A stretch of DNA of 64,000 bases from Euwallacea fornicatus (taxonomy: Eukaryota; Arthropoda; Insecta; Coleoptera; Curculionidae), in NCBI RefSeq assembly GCF_040115645.1, contig NW_027096022.1, positions 496,001 through 560,000 on the forward strand, given 5' to 3'. Shown here in pieces: positions 40,149 to 55,059 of this stretch; positions within the stretch are counted from its first letter, which is position 1, and each line of letters opens with the position of its first letter. A program made the translations under genes and the position numbers. The notes beneath the pieces were generated by a model. The model saw nothing but the letters and a program-made list of their open reading frames with translations. It made no database searches and was not told where the DNA came from.

Positions 40149-43100
40149 CTCGACGAGATCTTTAAGATGACAAAACACATCATGATTGCATCTTGTTGAA
40201 TTTCAGGGAAAAATAGGACTTTATGTGCTCAAACACTCAAAATGTGTGATTGTATTAAATTTGAAGCTCAATAACGTCGACAAATGACGACCAAATGTTT
40301 TAAACAGAGTGTCAAATTAATCAACTCGACGAGATCTTTAAGATGACAAAACACATCATGATTGCATCTTGTTGAATTTCCAAGAAAAACAGTACTTTAT
40401 GTGCTCAAACACTCAAAATGTGTGATTGTTCTAAATTTGAAGCTCGAAAACTTCGACAAATGACGACCAAATGTCTTCAACAGAGTGTCAAATTAATCAA
40501 CTCGACGAGATCTTTAAGATGGCAAAACACATCATGATTGCATCTTGTTGAATTTCCAAGAAAAATAATGCTTTATGTCATCAAACACTCAAAATGTGTG
40601 ATTGTTCTAACTTTGAAGCTCAATAACTTCGACAAATGACGACCAAATGTTTTAAACAGAGTGTCAAATTAATCAACTCGACGAGATCTTTAAGATGACA
40701 AAACACATCATGATTGCATCTTGTTGAATTTCCAAGAAAAATAGTACTTTATGTGCTCAAACACTCAAAATGTGTGATTGTTCTAAATTTGAAACTCGAA
40801 AACTTCGACAAATGACGACCAAATGTCTTCAACAGAGTGTCGAATTAATCAGCTCGACGAGATCTTTAAGATGACAAAACACATCATGATTGCATCTTGT
40901 TGAATTTCCAAGAAAAATAATGCTTTATGTGATCAAACACTCAAAATGTGTGATTGTTCTAAATTTAAAGCTCAATAACTTCGACAAATGACGACCAAAT
41001 GTTTTAAACAGAGTGTCAAATTAATCAACTCGACGAGATCTTTAAGATGACAAAACACATCATGATTGCATCTTGTTGAATTTCCAAGAAAAATAGTACT
41101 TTATGTGCTCAAACACTCAAAATGTGTGATTGTTCTAAATTTGAAGCTCGAAAACTTCGACAAATGACGACCAAATGTCTTCAACAGAGTGTCAAATTAA
41201 TCAGCTCGACGAGATCTTTAAGATGACAAAACACATCATGATTGCATCTTGTTGAATTTCCAAGAAAAATAATGCTTTATGTGATCAAACACTCAAAATG
41301 TGTGATTGTTCTAAATTTGAAGCTCAATAACTTCGACAAATGACGACCAAATGTCTTAAACAGAGTGTCAAATTAATCAGCTCGACGAGATCTTTAAGAT
41401 GACAAAACACATCATGATTGCATCTTGTTGAATTTCCAAGAAAAATAATGCTTTATGTGATCAAACACTCAAAATGTGTGATTGTTCTAAATTTGAAGCT
41501 CAATAACTTCGACAAATGACGACCAAATGTCTTAAACAGAGTGTCAAATTAATCAACTCGACGAGATCTTTAAGATGACAAAACACATCATGATTGCATC
41601 TTGTTGAATTTCAGGGAAAAATAGGACTTTATATGCTCAAACACTCAAAATGTGTGATTGTACTAAATTTGAAGCTCAATAACGTCGACAAATGACGACC
41701 AAATGTTTTAAACAGAGTGTCAAATTAATCAACTCGACGAGATCTTTAAGATGACAAAACACATCATGATTGCATCTTGTTGAATTTCAGGGAAAAATAG
41801 GACTTTATGTGCTCAAACACTCAAAATGTGTGATTGTACTAAATTTGAAGCTCAATAACGTCGACAAATGACGACCAAATGTTTTAAACAGAGTGTCAAA
41901 TTAATCAACTCGATAAAATCTTTAAGATGACAAAACACGTCATGATTGCATCTTGTTGAATTTCAGAGAAAAATAGGACTTTATGTGCTCAAACACTCAA
42001 AATGTGTGATTGTTCTAAATTTGAAGCTCAATAACTTCGACAAATGACGACCAAATGTCTTAAACAGAGTGTCAAATTAATCAACTCGACGAGATCTTTA
42101 AGATGACAAAACACATCATGATTGCATTTTGTTGAATTTCCAAGAAAAATAGTACTTTATGTGCTCAAACACAAAAAATGTGTGATTGTTCCAAATTTGA
42201 AGCTCGATAACTTCGACAAATGACGACCAAATGTCTTAAACAGAGTGTCAAATTAATCAGCTCGACGAGATCTTTAAGATGACAAAACACATCATGATTG
42301 CATCTTGTTGAATTTCCAAGAAAAATAATGCTTTATGTGATCAAACACTCAAAATGTGTGATTGTTCTAAATTTGAAGCTCAATAACGTCGACAAATGAC
42401 GACCAAATGTTTTAAACAGAGCGTCAAATTAATCAACTCGACGAGATCTTTAAGATGACAAAACACATCATGATTGCATCTTGTTGAATTTCCAAGAAAA
42501 ACAGTACTTTATGTGCTCAAACACTCAAAATGTGTGATTGTTCTAAATTTGAAGCTCGAAAACTTCGACAAATGACGACCAAATGTCTTCAACAGAGTGT
42601 CAAATTAATCAGCTCGACGAGATCTTTAAGATGACAAAACACATCATGATTGCATCTTGTTGAATTTCCAAGAAAAATAATGCTTTATGTGATCAAACAC
42701 TCAAAATGTGTGATTGTTCTAATTTTGAAGCTCAATAACTTCGACAAATGACGACCAAATGTTTTAAACAGAGTGTCAAATTAATCAACTCGACGAGATC
42801 TTTAAGATGACAAAACACATCATGATTGCATCTTGTTGAATTTCCAAGAAAAACAGTACTTTATGTGCTCAAACACTCAAAATGTGTGATTGTTCTAAAT
42901 TTGAAGCTCAATAACTTCGACAAATGACGACCAAATGTTTTAAACAGAGTGTCAAATTAATCAGCTCGACGAGATCTTTAAGATGACAAAACACATCATG
43001 ATTGCATCTTGTTGAATTTCCAAGAAAAATAATGCTTTATGTGATCAAACACTCAAAATGTGTGATTGTTCTAACTTTGAAGCTCAATAACTTCGACAAA

Positions 43101-43421
43101 TGACGACCAAATGTTTTAAACAGAGTGTCAAATTAATCAACTCGACGAGATCTTTAAGATGACAAAACACATCATGATTGCATCTTGTTGAATTTCCAAG
43201 AAAAATAGTACTTTATGTGCTCAAACACTCAAAATGTGTGATTGTTCTAAATTTGAAGCTCAATAACTTCGACAAATGACGACCAAATGTTTTAAACAGA
43301 GTGTCAAATTAATCAGCTCGACGAGATCTTTAAGATGACAAAACACATCATGATTGCATCTTGTTGAATTTCCAAGAAAAATAATGCTTTATGTGCTCAA
43401 ACACTCAAAATGTGTGATTGT
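40149..43421 (+). repeat. Segmental duplication G, right copy
   Basis: Partner of 36,629-39,901. A third, partial relative lies at about 52.0-53.5 kb, 62 monomers (10,912 bp) downstream of this copy. That relative shares TTTATATGCTC (52,543) and CTCGATAAAATC (near 52,825) but lacks one of two adjacent GTGATC monomers and lacks GAGCGTC. Confidence 0.9.
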
Positions 43422-45332
43422 ACTAAATTTGAAGCTCAATAACGTCGACAAATGACGACCAAATGTTTTAAACAGAGTGTCAAATTAATCAACTCGACGA
43501 GATCTTTAAGATGACAAAACACATCATGATTGCATCTTGTTGAATTTCAGGGAAAAAAAGGACTTTATGTGCTCAAACACTCAAAATGTGTGATTGTTCT
43601 AAATTTGAAGCTCGAAAACTTCGACAAATGACGACCAAATGTCGTAAACAGAGTGTCAAATTAATCAACTCGATAAGATCTTTAAGATGACAAAACACGT
43701 CATGATTGCATCTTGTTGAATTTCAGAGAAAAATAGGACTTTATGTGCTCAAACACTCAAAATGTGTGATTGTTCTAAATTTGAAGCTCAATAACTTCGA
43801 CAAATGACGACCAAATGTCTTAAACAGAGTGTCAAATTAATCAGCTCGACGAGATCTTTAAGATGACAAAACACATCATGATTGCATCTTGTTGAATTTC
43901 CAAGAAAAATAATGCTTTATGTGATCAAACACTCAAAATGTGTGATTGTTCTAAATTTGAAGCTCAATAACGTCGACAAATGACGACCAAATGTTTTAAA
44001 CAGAGTGTCAAATTAATCAACTCGACGAGATCTTTAAGATGACAAAACACATCATGATTGCATCTTGTTGAATTTCCAAGAAAAACAGTACTTTATGTGC
44101 TCAAACACTCAAAATGTGTGATTGTTCTAAATTTGAAGCTCGAAAACTTCGACAAATGACGAACAAATGTCTTCAACAGAGTGTCAAATTAATCAGCTCG
44201 ACGAGATCTTTAAGATGACAAAACACATCATGATTGCATCTTGTTGAATTTCCAAGAAAAATAATGCTTTATGTGATCAAACACTCAAAATGTGTGATTG
44301 TTCTAACTTTGAAGCTCAATAACTTCGACAAATGACGACCAAATGTTTTAAACAGAGTGTCAAATTAATCAACTCGACGAGATCTTTAAGATGACAAAAC
44401 ACATCATGATTGCATCTTGTTGAATTTCCAAGAAAAATAGTACTTTATGTGCTCAAACACTCAAAATGTGTGATTGTTCTAAATATGAAACTCGAAAACT
44501 TCGACAAATGACGACCAAATGTCTTCAACAGAGTGTCGAATTAATCAACTCGATAAGATCTTTAAGATGACAAAACACGTCATGATTGCATCTTGTTGAA
44601 TTTCAGAGAAAAATAGGACTTTATGTGCTCAAACACTCAAAATGTGTGATTGTTCTAAATTTGAAGCTCAATAACTTCGACAAATGACGACCAAATGTTT
44701 TAAACAGAGTGTCAAATTAATCAGCTCGACGAGATCTTTAAGATGACAAAACACATCATGATTGCATCTTGTTGAATTTCCAAGAAAAATAATGCTTTAT
44801 GTGCTCAAACACTCAAAATGTGTGATTGTACTAAATTTGAAGCTCAATAACGTCGACAAATGACGACCAAATGTTTTAAACAGAGTGTCAAATTAATCAA
44901 CTCGACGAGATCTTTAAGATGACAAAACACATCATGATTGCATCTTGTTGAATTTCAGGGAAAAAAAGGACTTTATGTGCTCAAACACTCAAAATGTGTG
45001 ATTGTTCTAAATTTGAAGCTCGAAAACTTCGACAAATGACGACCAAATGTCGTAAACAGAGTGTCAAATTAATCAACTCGATAAGATCTTTAAGATGACA
45101 AAACACGTCATGATTGCATCTTGTTGAATTTCAGAGAAAAATAGGACTTTATGTGCTCAAACACTCAAAATGTGTGATTGTTCTAAATTTGAAGCTCAAT
45201 AACTTCGACAAATGACGACCAAATGTCTTAAACAGAGTGTCAAATTAATCAGCTCGACGAGATCTTTAAGATGACAAAACACATCATGATTGCATCTTGT
45301 TGAATTTCCAAGAAAAATAATGCTTTATGTGA

Positions 45333-46605
45333 TCAAACACTCAAAATGTGTGATTGTTCTAAATTTGAAGCTCAATAACGTCGACAAATGACGACCAAAT
45401 GTTTTAAACAGAGTGTCAAATTAATCAACTCGACGAGATCTTTAAGATGACAAAACACATCATGATTGCATCTTGTTGAATTTCCAAGAAAAACAGTACT
45501 TTATGTGCTCAAACACTCAAAATGTGTGATTGTTCTAAATTTGAAGCTCGAAAACTTCGACAAATGACGACCAAATGTCTTAAACAGAGTGTCAAATTAA
45601 TCAACTCGACGAGATCTTTAAGATGACAAAACACATCATGATTGCATCTTGTTGAATTTCAGGGAAAAAAAGGACTTTATGTGCTCAAACACTCAAAATG
45701 TGTGATTGTTCTAAATTTGAAGCTCAATAACTTCGACAAATGACGACCAAATGTCGTAAACAGAGTGTCAAATTAATCAACTCGATAAGATCTTTAAGAT
45801 GACAAAACACGTCATGATTGCATTTTGTTGAATTTCAGAGAAAAATAGGACTTTATGTGCTCAAACACTCAAAATGTGTGATTGTTCTAAATTTGAAGCT
45901 CAATAACTTCGACAAATGACGATCAAATGTCTTAAACAGAGTGTCAAATTAATCAACTCGACGAGATCTTTAAGATGACAAAACACATCATGATTGCATC
46001 TTGTTGAATTTCCAAGAAAAATAGTACTTTATGTGCTCAAACACTCAAAATGTGTGATTGTTCTAAATTTGAAGCTCGAAAACTTCGACAAATGACGACC
46101 AAATGTCTTAAACAGAGTGTCAAATTAATCAACTCGACGAGATCTTTAAGATGACAAAACACATCATGATTGCATCTTGTTGAATTTCAGGGAAAAAAAG
46201 GACTTTATGTGCTCAAACACTCAAAATGTGTGATTGTTCTAAATTTGAAGCTCAATAACTTCGACAAATGACGACCAAATGTCTTAAACAGAGTGAAAAA
46301 TTAATCAACTCGACGAGATCTTTAAGATGACAAAACACATCATGATTGCATCTTGTTGAATTTCCAAGAAAAATAATGCTTTATGTGCTCAAACACTCAA
46401 AATGTGTGATTGTACTAAATTTGAAGCTCAATAACGTCGACAAATGACGACCAAATGTTTTAAACAGAGTGTCAAATTAATCAACTCGACGAGATCTTTA
46501 AGATGACAAAACACATCATGATTGCATCTTGTTGAATTTCAGGGAAAAAAAGGACTTTATGTGCTCAAACACTCAAAATGTGTGATTGTTCTAAATTTGA
46601 AGCTC
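45333..46605 (+). repeat. Tandem duplication H, left copy (7-monomer offset)
   Basis: 1,273 bp matching 46,565-47,837 at exactly 1,232 bp (7 x 176). I found no difference. The copies adjoin, with a 41-bp shared stretch at 46,565-46,605 that brackets the exchange. The GTGAAAAATTAATC monomer occurs once in each (46,294/47,526). Confidence 0.88.
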
Positions 46606-46660
46606 AATAACGTCGACAAATGACGACCAAATGTTTTAAACAGAGTGTCAAATTAATCAA

Positions 46661-49541
46661 CTCGACGAGATCTTTAAGATGACAAAACACATCATGATTG
46701 CATCTTGTTGAATTTCCAAGAAAAACAGTACTTTATGTGCTCAAACACTCAAAATGTGTGATTGTTCTAAATTTGAAGCTCGAAAACTTCGACAAATGAC
46801 GACCAAATGTCTTAAACAGAGTGTCAAATTAATCAACTCGACGAGATCTTTAAGATGACAAAACACATCATGATTGCATCTTGTTGAATTTCAGGGAAAA
46901 AAAGGACTTTATGTGCTCAAACACTCAAAATGTGTGATTGTTCTAAATTTGAAGCTCAATAACTTCGACAAATGACGACCAAATGTCGTAAACAGAGTGT
47001 CAAATTAATCAACTCGATAAGATCTTTAAGATGACAAAACACGTCATGATTGCATTTTGTTGAATTTCAGAGAAAAATAGGACTTTATGTGCTCAAACAC
47101 TCAAAATGTGTGATTGTTCTAAATTTGAAGCTCAATAACTTCGACAAATGACGATCAAATGTCTTAAACAGAGTGTCAAATTAATCAACTCGACGAGATC
47201 TTTAAGATGACAAAACACATCATGATTGCATCTTGTTGAATTTCCAAGAAAAATAGTACTTTATGTGCTCAAACACTCAAAATGTGTGATTGTTCTAAAT
47301 TTGAAGCTCGAAAACTTCGACAAATGACGACCAAATGTCTTAAACAGAGTGTCAAATTAATCAACTCGACGAGATCTTTAAGATGACAAAACACATCATG
47401 ATTGCATCTTGTTGAATTTCAGGGAAAAAAAGGACTTTATGTGCTCAAACACTCAAAATGTGTGATTGTTCTAAATTTGAAGCTCAATAACTTCGACAAA
47501 TGACGACCAAATGTCTTAAACAGAGTGAAAAATTAATCAACTCGACGAGATCTTTAAGATGACAAAACACATCATGATTGCATCTTGTTGAATTTCCAAG
47601 AAAAATAATGCTTTATGTGCTCAAACACTCAAAATGTGTGATTGTACTAAATTTGAAGCTCAATAACGTCGACAAATGACGACCAAATGTTTTAAACAGA
47701 GTGTCAAATTAATCAACTCGACGAGATCTTTAAGATGACAAAACACATCATGATTGCATCTTGTTGAATTTCAGGGAAAAAAAGGACTTTATGTGCTCAA
47801 ACACTCAAAATGTGTGATTGTTCTAAATTTGAAGCTCGAAAACTTCGACAAATGACGACCAAATGTCGTAAACAGAGTGTCAAATTAATCAACTCGATAA
47901 GATCTTTAAGATGACAAAACACGTCATGATTGCATCTTGTTGAATTTCAGAGAAAAATAGGACTTTATGTGCTCAAACACTCAAAATGTGTGATTGTTCT
48001 AAATTTGAAGCTCAATAACTTCGACAAATGACGACCAAATGTCTTAAACAGAGTGTCAAATTAATCAGCTCGACGAGATCTTTAAGATGACAAAACACAT
48101 CATGATTGCATCTTGTTGAATTTCCAAGAAAAATAATGCTTTATGTGATCAAACACTCAAAATGTGTGATTGTTCTAAATTTGAAGCTCAATAACGTCGA
48201 CAAATGACGACCAAATGTTTTAAACAGAGTGTCAAATTAATCAACTCGACGAGATCTTTAAGATGACAAAACACATCATGATTGCATCTTGTTGAATTTC
48301 CAAGAAAAACAGTACTTTATGTGCTCAAACACTCAAAATGTGTGATTGTTCTAAATTTGAAGCTCGAAAACTTCGACAAATGACGACCAAATGTCTTAAA
48401 CAGAGTGTCAAATTAATCAACTCGACGAGATCTTTAAGATGACAAAACACATCATGATTGCATCTTGTTGAATTTCAGGGAAAAAAAGGACTTTATGTGC
48501 TCAAACACTCAAAATGTGTGATTGTTCTAAATTTGAAGCTCAATAACTTCGACAAATGACGACCAAATGTCGTAAACAGAGTGTCAAATTAATCAACTCG
48601 ATAAGATCTTTAAGATGACAAAACACGTCATGATTGCATTTTGTTGAATTTCAGAGAAAAATAGGACTTTATGTGCTCAAACACTCAAAATGTGTGATTG
48701 TTCTAAATTTGAAGCTCAATAACTTCGACAAATGACGATCAAATGTCTTAAACAGAGTGTCAAATTAATCAACTCGACGAGATCTTTAAGATGACAAAAC
48801 ACATCATGATTGCATCTTGTTGAATTTCCAAGAAAAATAGTACTTTATGTGCTCAAACACTCAAAATGTGTGATTGTACTAAATTTGAAGCTCAATAACG
48901 TCGACAAATGACGACCAAATGTTTTAAACAGAGTGTCAAATTAATCAACTCGACGAGATCTTTAAGATGACAAAACACATCATGATTGCATCTTGTTGAA
49001 TTTCCAAGAAAAATAATGCTTTATGTGCTCAAACACAAAAAATGTGTGATTGTTCCAAATTTGAAGCTCGATAACTTCGACAAATGACGACCAAATGTCT
49101 TAAACAGAGTGTCAAATTAATCAGCTCGACGAGATCTTTAAGATGACAAAACACATCATGATTGCATCTTGTTGAATTTCCAAGAAAAATAATGCTTTAT
49201 GTGATCAAACACTCAAAATGTGTGATTGTTCTAAATTTAAAGCTCAATAACTTCGACAAATGACGACCAAATGTTTTAAACAGAGTGTCAAATTAATCAA
49301 CTCGACGAGATCTTTAAGATGACAAAACACATCATGATTGCATCTTGTTGAATTTCCAAGAAAAATAGTACTTTATGTGCTCAAACACTCAAAATGTGTG
49401 ATTGTTCTAAATTTGAAGCTCGAAAACTTCGACAAATGACGACCAAATGTCTTCAACAGAGTGTCAAATTAATCAGCTCGACGAGATCTTTAAGATGACA
49501 AAACACATCATGATTGCATCTTGTTGAATTTCCAAGAAAAA
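46661..49541 (+). repeat. Tandem duplication I, left copy (16-monomer offset)
   Basis: 2,881 bp matching 49,477-52,357 at exactly 2,816 bp (16 x 176), with a 65-bp overlap at the junction. One difference was seen: GTCAAATTAATC at 48,587 against GTCACATTAATC at 51,403. The block includes the right copy of duplication H, so H came first and was then swept into I. The GTGAAAAATT monomer is therefore present at 46,294, 47,526 and 50,342. Confidence 0.9.
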
Positions 49542-52357
49542 CAGTACTTTATGTGCTCAAACACTCAAAATGTGTGATTGTTCTAAATTTGAAGCTCGAA
49601 AACTTCGACAAATGACGACCAAATGTCTTAAACAGAGTGTCAAATTAATCAACTCGACGAGATCTTTAAGATGACAAAACACATCATGATTGCATCTTGT
49701 TGAATTTCAGGGAAAAAAAGGACTTTATGTGCTCAAACACTCAAAATGTGTGATTGTTCTAAATTTGAAGCTCAATAACTTCGACAAATGACGACCAAAT
49801 GTCGTAAACAGAGTGTCAAATTAATCAACTCGATAAGATCTTTAAGATGACAAAACACGTCATGATTGCATTTTGTTGAATTTCAGAGAAAAATAGGACT
49901 TTATGTGCTCAAACACTCAAAATGTGTGATTGTTCTAAATTTGAAGCTCAATAACTTCGACAAATGACGATCAAATGTCTTAAACAGAGTGTCAAATTAA
50001 TCAACTCGACGAGATCTTTAAGATGACAAAACACATCATGATTGCATCTTGTTGAATTTCCAAGAAAAATAGTACTTTATGTGCTCAAACACTCAAAATG
50101 TGTGATTGTTCTAAATTTGAAGCTCGAAAACTTCGACAAATGACGACCAAATGTCTTAAACAGAGTGTCAAATTAATCAACTCGACGAGATCTTTAAGAT
50201 GACAAAACACATCATGATTGCATCTTGTTGAATTTCAGGGAAAAAAAGGACTTTATGTGCTCAAACACTCAAAATGTGTGATTGTTCTAAATTTGAAGCT
50301 CAATAACTTCGACAAATGACGACCAAATGTCTTAAACAGAGTGAAAAATTAATCAACTCGACGAGATCTTTAAGATGACAAAACACATCATGATTGCATC
50401 TTGTTGAATTTCCAAGAAAAATAATGCTTTATGTGCTCAAACACTCAAAATGTGTGATTGTACTAAATTTGAAGCTCAATAACGTCGACAAATGACGACC
50501 AAATGTTTTAAACAGAGTGTCAAATTAATCAACTCGACGAGATCTTTAAGATGACAAAACACATCATGATTGCATCTTGTTGAATTTCAGGGAAAAAAAG
50601 GACTTTATGTGCTCAAACACTCAAAATGTGTGATTGTTCTAAATTTGAAGCTCGAAAACTTCGACAAATGACGACCAAATGTCGTAAACAGAGTGTCAAA
50701 TTAATCAACTCGATAAGATCTTTAAGATGACAAAACACGTCATGATTGCATCTTGTTGAATTTCAGAGAAAAATAGGACTTTATGTGCTCAAACACTCAA
50801 AATGTGTGATTGTTCTAAATTTGAAGCTCAATAACTTCGACAAATGACGACCAAATGTCTTAAACAGAGTGTCAAATTAATCAGCTCGACGAGATCTTTA
50901 AGATGACAAAACACATCATGATTGCATCTTGTTGAATTTCCAAGAAAAATAATGCTTTATGTGATCAAACACTCAAAATGTGTGATTGTTCTAAATTTGA
51001 AGCTCAATAACGTCGACAAATGACGACCAAATGTTTTAAACAGAGTGTCAAATTAATCAACTCGACGAGATCTTTAAGATGACAAAACACATCATGATTG
51101 CATCTTGTTGAATTTCCAAGAAAAACAGTACTTTATGTGCTCAAACACTCAAAATGTGTGATTGTTCTAAATTTGAAGCTCGAAAACTTCGACAAATGAC
51201 GACCAAATGTCTTAAACAGAGTGTCAAATTAATCAACTCGACGAGATCTTTAAGATGACAAAACACATCATGATTGCATCTTGTTGAATTTCAGGGAAAA
51301 AAAGGACTTTATGTGCTCAAACACTCAAAATGTGTGATTGTTCTAAATTTGAAGCTCAATAACTTCGACAAATGACGACCAAATGTCGTAAACAGAGTGT
51401 CACATTAATCAACTCGATAAGATCTTTAAGATGACAAAACACGTCATGATTGCATTTTGTTGAATTTCAGAGAAAAATAGGACTTTATGTGCTCAAACAC
51501 TCAAAATGTGTGATTGTTCTAAATTTGAAGCTCAATAACTTCGACAAATGACGATCAAATGTCTTAAACAGAGTGTCAAATTAATCAACTCGACGAGATC
51601 TTTAAGATGACAAAACACATCATGATTGCATCTTGTTGAATTTCCAAGAAAAATAGTACTTTATGTGCTCAAACACTCAAAATGTGTGATTGTACTAAAT
51701 TTGAAGCTCAATAACGTCGACAAATGACGACCAAATGTTTTAAACAGAGTGTCAAATTAATCAACTCGACGAGATCTTTAAGATGACAAAACACATCATG
51801 ATTGCATCTTGTTGAATTTCCAAGAAAAATAATGCTTTATGTGCTCAAACACAAAAAATGTGTGATTGTTCCAAATTTGAAGCTCGATAACTTCGACAAA
51901 TGACGACCAAATGTCTTAAACAGAGTGTCAAATTAATCAGCTCGACGAGATCTTTAAGATGACAAAACACATCATGATTGCATCTTGTTGAATTTCCAAG
52001 AAAAATAATGCTTTATGTGATCAAACACTCAAAATGTGTGATTGTTCTAAATTTAAAGCTCAATAACTTCGACAAATGACGACCAAATGTTTTAAACAGA
52101 GTGTCAAATTAATCAACTCGACGAGATCTTTAAGATGACAAAACACATCATGATTGCATCTTGTTGAATTTCCAAGAAAAATAGTACTTTATGTGCTCAA
52201 ACACTCAAAATGTGTGATTGTTCTAAATTTGAAGCTCGAAAACTTCGACAAATGACGACCAAATGTCTTCAACAGAGTGTCAAATTAATCAGCTCGACGA
52301 GATCTTTAAGATGACAAAACACATCATGATTGCATCTTGTTGAATTTCCAAGAAAAA
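49477..52357 (+). repeat. Tandem duplication I, right copy
   Basis: Partner of 46,661-49,541. It carries the private CACATTAATC change at 51,403. The match ends at 52,358, where AAAAATAATGC replaces AAAAACAGTAC. Confidence 0.9.
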
Positions 52358-53520
52358 TAATGCTTTATGTGATCAAACACTCAAAATGTGTGATTGTTCT
52401 AAATTTGAAGCTCAATAACTTCGACAAATGACGACCAAATGTCTTAAACAGAGTGTCAAATTAATCAACTCGACGAGATCTTTAAGATGACAAAACACAT
52501 CATGATTGCATCTTGTTGAATTTCAGGGAAAAATAGGACTTTATATGCTCAAACACTCAAAATGTGTGATTGTACTAAATTTGAAGCTCAATAACGTCGA
52601 CAAATGACGACCAAATGTTTTAAACAGAGTGTCAAATTAATCAACTCGACGAGATCTTTAAGATGACAAAACACATCATGATTGCATCTTGTTGAATTTC
52701 AGGGAAAAATAGGACTTTATGTGCTCAAACACTCAAAATGTGTGATTGTACTAAATTTGAAGCTCAATAACGTCGACAAATGACGACCAAATGTTTTAAA
52801 CAGAGTGTCAAATTAATCAACTCGATAAAATCTTTAAGATGACAAAACACGTCATGATTGCATCTTGTTGAATTTCAGAGAAAAATAGGACTTTATGTGC
52901 TCAAACACTCAAAATGTGTGATTGTTCTAAATTTGAAGCTCAATAACTTCGACAAATGACGACCAAATGTCTTAAACAGAGTGTCAAATTAATCAACTCG
53001 ACGAGATCTTTAAGATGACAAAACACATCATGATTGCATTTTGTTGCATTTCCAAGAAAAATAGTACTTTATGTGCTCAAACACAAAAAATGTGTGATTG
53101 TTCCAAATTTGAAGCTCGATAACTTCGACAAATGACGACCAAATGTCTTAAACAGAGTGTCAAATTAATCAGCTCGACGAGATCTTTAAGATGACAAAAC
53201 ACATCATGATTGCATCTTGTTGAATTTCCAAGAAAAATAATGCTTTATGTGATCAAACACTCAAAATGTGTGATTGTTCTAAATTTGAAGCTCAATAACG
53301 TCGACAAATGACGACCAAATGTTTTAAACAGAGTGTCAAATTAATCAACTCGACGAGATCTTTAAGATGACAAAACACATCATGATTGCATCTTGTTGAA
53401 TTTCCAAGAAAAACAGTACTTTATGTGCTCAAACACTCAAAATGTGTGATTGTTCTAAATTTGAAGCTCGAAAACTTCGACAAATGACGACCAAATGTCT
53501 TCAACAGAGTGTCAAATTAA
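52030..53520 (+). repeat. Third, partial copy of block G
   Basis: This stretch aligns with about 40.95-42.6 kb, first at an offset of 63 monomers (11,088 bp; AAATTTAAAG at 52,049/40,961). After about 52.4 kb the offset is 62 monomers (10,912 bp; TTTATATGCTC). One GTGATC monomer has been lost here or gained in G. Private changes include TTGTTGCATTTCC near 53,042. Boundaries are approximate. Confidence 0.75.
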
Positions 53521-54059
53521 TCAGCTCGACGAGATCTTTAAGATGACAAAACACATCATGATTGCATCTTGTTGAATTTCCAAGAAAAATAGTACTTTAT
53601 GTGCTCAAACACTCAAAATGTGTGATTGTTCTAAATTTGAAGCTCGAAAACTTCGACAAATGACGACCAAATGTCTTCAACAGAGTGTCGAATTAATCAA
53701 CTCGAAAAGATCTTTAAGATGACAAAACACGTCATGATTGCATCTTGTTGAATTTCAGAGAAAAATAGGACTTTATGTGCTCAAACACTCAAAATGTGTG
53801 ATTGTTCTAAATTTGAAGCTCAATAACTTCGACAAATGACGACCAAATGTCTTAAACAGAGTGTCAAATTAATCAACTCGACGAGATCTTTAAGATGACA
53901 AAACACATCATGATTGCATCTTGTTGAATTTCCAAGAAAAATAGTACTTTATGTGCTCAAACACTCAAAATGTGTGATTGTTCTAAATTTGAAACTCGAA
54001 AACTTCGACAAATGACGACCAAATGTCTTCAACAGAGTGTCGAATTAATCAACTCGAAA

Positions 54060-54240
54060 AGATCTTTAAGATGACAAAACACGTCATGATTGCATCTTGT
54101 TGAATTTCAGAGAAAAATAGAACCTTATGTGCTCAATCACTCAAAATGTGTGATTGTTCTAAATTTGATGTTCGATAACTTCCACAAATGCAACCAAATG
54201 TCTTAAACAGAGTGTCAAATTAATCAGCTCGACGGGATCT
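54060..54240 (+). repeat. Divergent monomer patch inside the array
   Basis: A monomer with AATAGAACCTTATG, GCTCAATCACTC, AATTTGATGTTCGATAAC and CTTCCACAAATGCAACC, followed by GACGGGATCT. This combination is otherwise found only at 63.5-63.9 kb. It is an island of the right-edge variant about 9.5 kb inside the array. Confidence 0.85.
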
Positions 54241-55059
54241 TTAAGATGACAAAACACATCATGATTGCATCTTGTTGAATTTCCAAGAAAAATAGTACTT
54301 TATGTGCTCAAACACTCAAAATGTGTGATTGTTCTAAATTTGGAGCTCGATAACTTCGACAAATGACGACCAAATGTCTTAAACAGAGTGTCAAATTAAT
54401 CAGCTCGACGAGATCTTTAAGATGACAAAACACATCATGATTGCATCTTGTTGAATTTCCAAGAAAAATAGTACTTTATGTGCTCAAACACTCAAAATGT
54501 GTGATTGTTCTAAATTTGAAGCTCGAAAACTTCGACAAATGACGACCAAATGTCTTCAACAGAGTGTCGAATTAATCAACTCGAATAGATCTTTAAGATG
54601 ACAAAACACGTCATGATTGCATCTTGTTGAATTTCAGAGAAAAATAGGACTTTATGTGCTCAAACACTCAAAATGTGTGATTGTTCTAAATTTGAAGCTC
54701 AATAACTTCGACAAATGACGACCAAATGTCGTAAACAGAGTGTCAAATTAATCAACTCGATAAGATCTTTAAGATGACAAAACACGTCATGATTGCATCT
54801 TGTTGAATTTCAGAGAAAAATAGGACTTTATGTGCTCAAACACTCAAAATGTGTGATTGTTCTAAATTTGAAGCTCAATAACTTCGACAAATGACGACCA
54901 AATGTTTTAAACAGAGTGTCAAATTAATCAGCTCGACGAGATCTTTAAGATGACAAAACACATCATGATTGCATCTTGTTGAATTTCCAAGAAAAATAAT
55001 GCTTTATGTGCTCAAACACTCAAAATGTGTGATTGTACTAAATTTGAAGCTCAATAACG

